From contig DEIM01000079.1 in the NCBI GenBank assembly GCA_002352485.1, positions 1 through 6,629 of the forward strand: a stretch of 6,629 bases of DNA. Direction: 5' to 3'. Positions 5,470 to 6,629 of this stretch are shown one piece after another. This DNA is from Candidatus Dadabacteria bacterium UBA2774 (GTDB lineage Bacteria > Desulfobacterota_D > UBA1144 > Nemesobacterales > UBA2774). Below the pieces are notes generated by a model. It saw only the letters and a list, made by a program, of their open reading frames with translations. It searched no databases and was not told the DNA's origin. The translations under genes were made by a program, and so were the position numbers. Every line of letters begins with the position of its first letter. The stretch's first letter is position 1.

Positions 5470-6123
5470 TTAAGTAAGTTGTCTATGTTTCTTCTCAAGT
5501 ACTTCACCTTTAAATATCCAGACTTTGATTCCTATTATTCCGTATGTCGTTTTAGATTCGGCAAGCCCGTAATCTATATCCGCTCTCAGTGTGGCAAGAG
5601 GTACTCTGCCTTCTCTGTACCATTCTTTTCTTGCGATCTCAGCCCCTCCGAGGCGGCCGGAAACCATGATCTTTATTCCAAGAGCTCCAAGACGCATAGC
5701 TGAAGCGATCGCTCTTTTCATGGCACGCCTGAACGCGATCCTTCTTTGGATCTGAAGCGCTACGTTCTCAGCCACCAGCTGAGCGTCAATCTCAGGGCGT
5801 TTCACTTCCCGGATATCCAAATAAATATCCTTACCGGTCATTTTGGAAAGCCTTTGTCTTAGAGACTCGATCTCCTGCCCCTTTCTTCCTATGATCATTC
5901 CGGGTCGCGCTGAATTGATAATAATCCTTACCCTTTCAGACGCCGCACGCTCAAGCTCGATCTTGGAAATAGCAGCCTGATAAAAATCCTTCTTAATAAG
6001 GTTCCTGATTTTCAAATCCTCATGTAGGAGGTCTGAATATTTTCTTTTCTCAGCAAACCACTTTGAGTCCCATGTTTTCGTTATTCCTAATCTAAGCCCT
6101 ATAGGGCAAACTTTCTGACCCAA
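5470..6123 (-). CDS. rpsC: 30S ribosomal protein S3 (uS3), TTG start
   Basis: S3 lies at the mRNA entry pore of the 30S head and contributes to mRNA unwinding with S4 and S5. The 217-residue product has the KH type II domain with the GXXG loop in GMIIGRKG (loop G79-G82), EVKRPEIDAQLVAENVALQI, then the C-terminal domain with RRAMKRAIASAMRLGALGIK, VSGRLGGAEIAR and VPLATLRADIDYG. The frame could open at another TTG (6144) inside rplV, adding seven residues. The TTG at 6123 gives the family-typical start MGQKVCPIGLRLGI, lies 1 nt after the rplV TAA and has a GA3G5 Shine-Dalgarno 7 nt upstream, so I prefer it. Both starts are non-ATG. Confidence 0.96.
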   Translation of the reverse strand: MGQKVCPIGLRLGITKTWDSKWFAEKRKYSDLLHEDLKIRNLIKKDFYQAAISKIELERAASERVRIIINSARPGMIIGRKGQEIESLRQRLSKMTGKDIYLDIREVKRPEIDAQLVAENVALQIQRRIAFRRAMKRAIASAMRLGALGIKIMVSGRLGGAEIARKEWYREGRVPLATLRADIDYGLAESKTTYGIIGIKVWIFKGEVLEKKHRQLT

Positions 6124-6124
6124 T

Positions 6125-6463
6125 TTATAGCCCCCTTTCTTCAAGCACTATAGTTATATGACTCATTCTTCTCTTCCTTGATGTAGCCCTTCCCATAGCT
6201 CTAGCCCTAATACGTTTTAGCATTGGGCCTTTGCAGGCATAAGCCTCTTTTACATATAGAGTCTCTGTGTCACTGTGGCCCTTTTCAGAAGCGTTTGCTA
6301 CAGCGGATTTGAGAATTTTGGCTATATCTGGTGCCGAGCGCTTTCTTAGAGTGGAGAGGGTCGAAAATGCATGCTCTACACCCACACCCCTTATAAGATC
6401 AAGTACCAGGCCCACTTTCTTAGGCGATTGTCTGTAATATTTTTTTATTGCTTGCGATACCAT
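6125..6463 (-). CDS. rplV: 50S ribosomal protein L22 (uL22)
   Basis: L22 lines the peptide exit tunnel with its long beta-hairpin and contacts several 23S domains; changes in the loop are known to give macrolide resistance. With the ATG at 6463 the protein has 112 residues, the usual length, and the N-terminus MVSQAIKKYYRQSPKKVGLVLDLIRG lines up with the family. Further blocks are APDIAKILKSAVANA, LYVKEAYACKGPMLKRIRAR and the hairpin AMGRATSRKRRMSHITIVLEE. A GTG at 6475 would add MKYN; neither start has a good Shine-Dalgarno. The upstream neighbour should be rpsS but is not seen. Confidence 0.95.
   Translation of the reverse strand: MVSQAIKKYYRQSPKKVGLVLDLIRGVGVEHAFSTLSTLRKRSAPDIAKILKSAVANASEKGHSDTETLYVKEAYACKGPMLKRIRARAMGRATSRKRRMSHITIVLEERGL
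6131..6139 (-). promoter_or_regulatory. Shine-Dalgarno of rpsC
   Basis: The minus strand reads GAAAGGGGG at 6139-6131, within the last codons of rplV (Glu-Arg-Gly), 7 nt before the TTG at 6123. The alternative TTG at 6144 lies upstream of it, so this site supports the shorter S3. Confidence 0.65.
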
Positions 6464-6475
6464 ATTATATTTCAC

Positions 6476-6629
6476 TCACACTAAATTTTATTTAACTCAA
6501 AATGCTTTTTACCAAATTTACAGGTAGATGCGATCCGACGCTCATTCTGTCTTCTTGATTTTATTCCTGCCCTAGCCCACATACTACGTTCACTCGCGGC
6601 CCCCAGCCTCCGTCCTCTGATTAATTCCC
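6476..6629. other. Unexplained stretch upstream of rplV, no S19 gene visible
   Basis: rpsS (S19) normally ends directly before rplV, but none of the three minus-strand frames shows the S19 C-terminus (for example GHKLGEFAPTRTFRGH). One minus frame is open from the edge to a TAG at 6483-6481 (48 codons, basic, containing SMWARAGIKSRRQNERR and KFGKKHFELNKI); it stops 5 nt before the GTG at 6475. One plus frame is also open from about 6485 to the edge, without an ATG. Bases 6521-6629 are about 53% GC, while 6476-6520 are about 20% GC. I recognise no protein, tRNA or repeat here. It may be intergenic DNA after a distant rpsS, a foreign insertion, or an assembly join at the window edge. Confidence 0.4.

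Noticed and set aside
6457..6520. Promoter before rplV (TATAAT beside the ATG, TTGAGT or TTGGTA upstream)
   Set aside because: TATAAT lies directly next to the start codon and the possible -35 boxes are 19 or 25 nt from any -10 match. The region is AT-rich, so such matches are expected by chance.
1..6629. Novel defence, mobile or CRISPR system
   Set aside because: All sequence from 1 to 6463 is accounted for by ribosomal-protein genes and secY; no repeats, integrase, transposase or inverted ends were seen.

Overview
This window is a segment of a bacterial ribosomal-protein gene cluster (the S10-spc region). It lies entirely on the minus strand and is read from high to low coordinates. The gene order is rplV (L22), rpsC (S3), rplP (L16), rpmC (L29), rpsQ (S17), rplN (L14), rplX (L24), rplE (L5), rpsN (zinc-type S14), rpsH (S8), rplF (L6), rplR (L18), rpsE (S5), rplO (L15), then the first third of secY, which is cut by the left edge. 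Every gene is recognised by family-specific sequence blocks and the order is the classical one. I see no mobile element, CRISPR array, RNA gene or novel multigene system.

The genes are packed as one transcription unit. Four junctions are 4-nt stop/start overlaps: L16-L29, L6-L18 and L15-SecY as ATGA, and S17-L14 as GTGA. Three have gaps of 1-2 nt and most others 10-12 nt. The longest internal gaps are 37 nt (L18-S5), 52 nt (S14-S8) and 51 nt (S5-L15). Shine-Dalgarno sequences usually sit inside the last codons of the preceding gene, which suggests translational coupling. Start codons include TTG (S3, S5) and GTG (L14). Several obvious long-ORF starts are not the likely real ones, and I moved the starts of S3, L6, L24 and L22 inward.

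Four things depart from the textbook cluster. (1) rpmD (L30), normally between rpsE and rplO, is absent: only 51 nt separate them. (2) S17 carries a C-terminal tail of about 69 residues that is extremely acidic and alanine-rich, on a protein usually about 80-90 residues long. (3) The 148 nt upstream of rplV (6476-6629) do not encode the C-terminus of S19, the usual neighbour; this stretch is unexplained. (4) A 10-codon mini-ORF upstream of rpsE runs in frame into a TGA that directly abuts the TTG start of rpsE.

The organism is a bacterium with moderate GC (roughly mid-40s percent by eye). A zinc-ribbon S14, the SecY N-terminus and the lack of L30 at this locus would fit a deltaproteobacteria-like or poorly sampled candidate lineage. 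The sequence alone does not fix the phylum, and that assignment is a weak inference.
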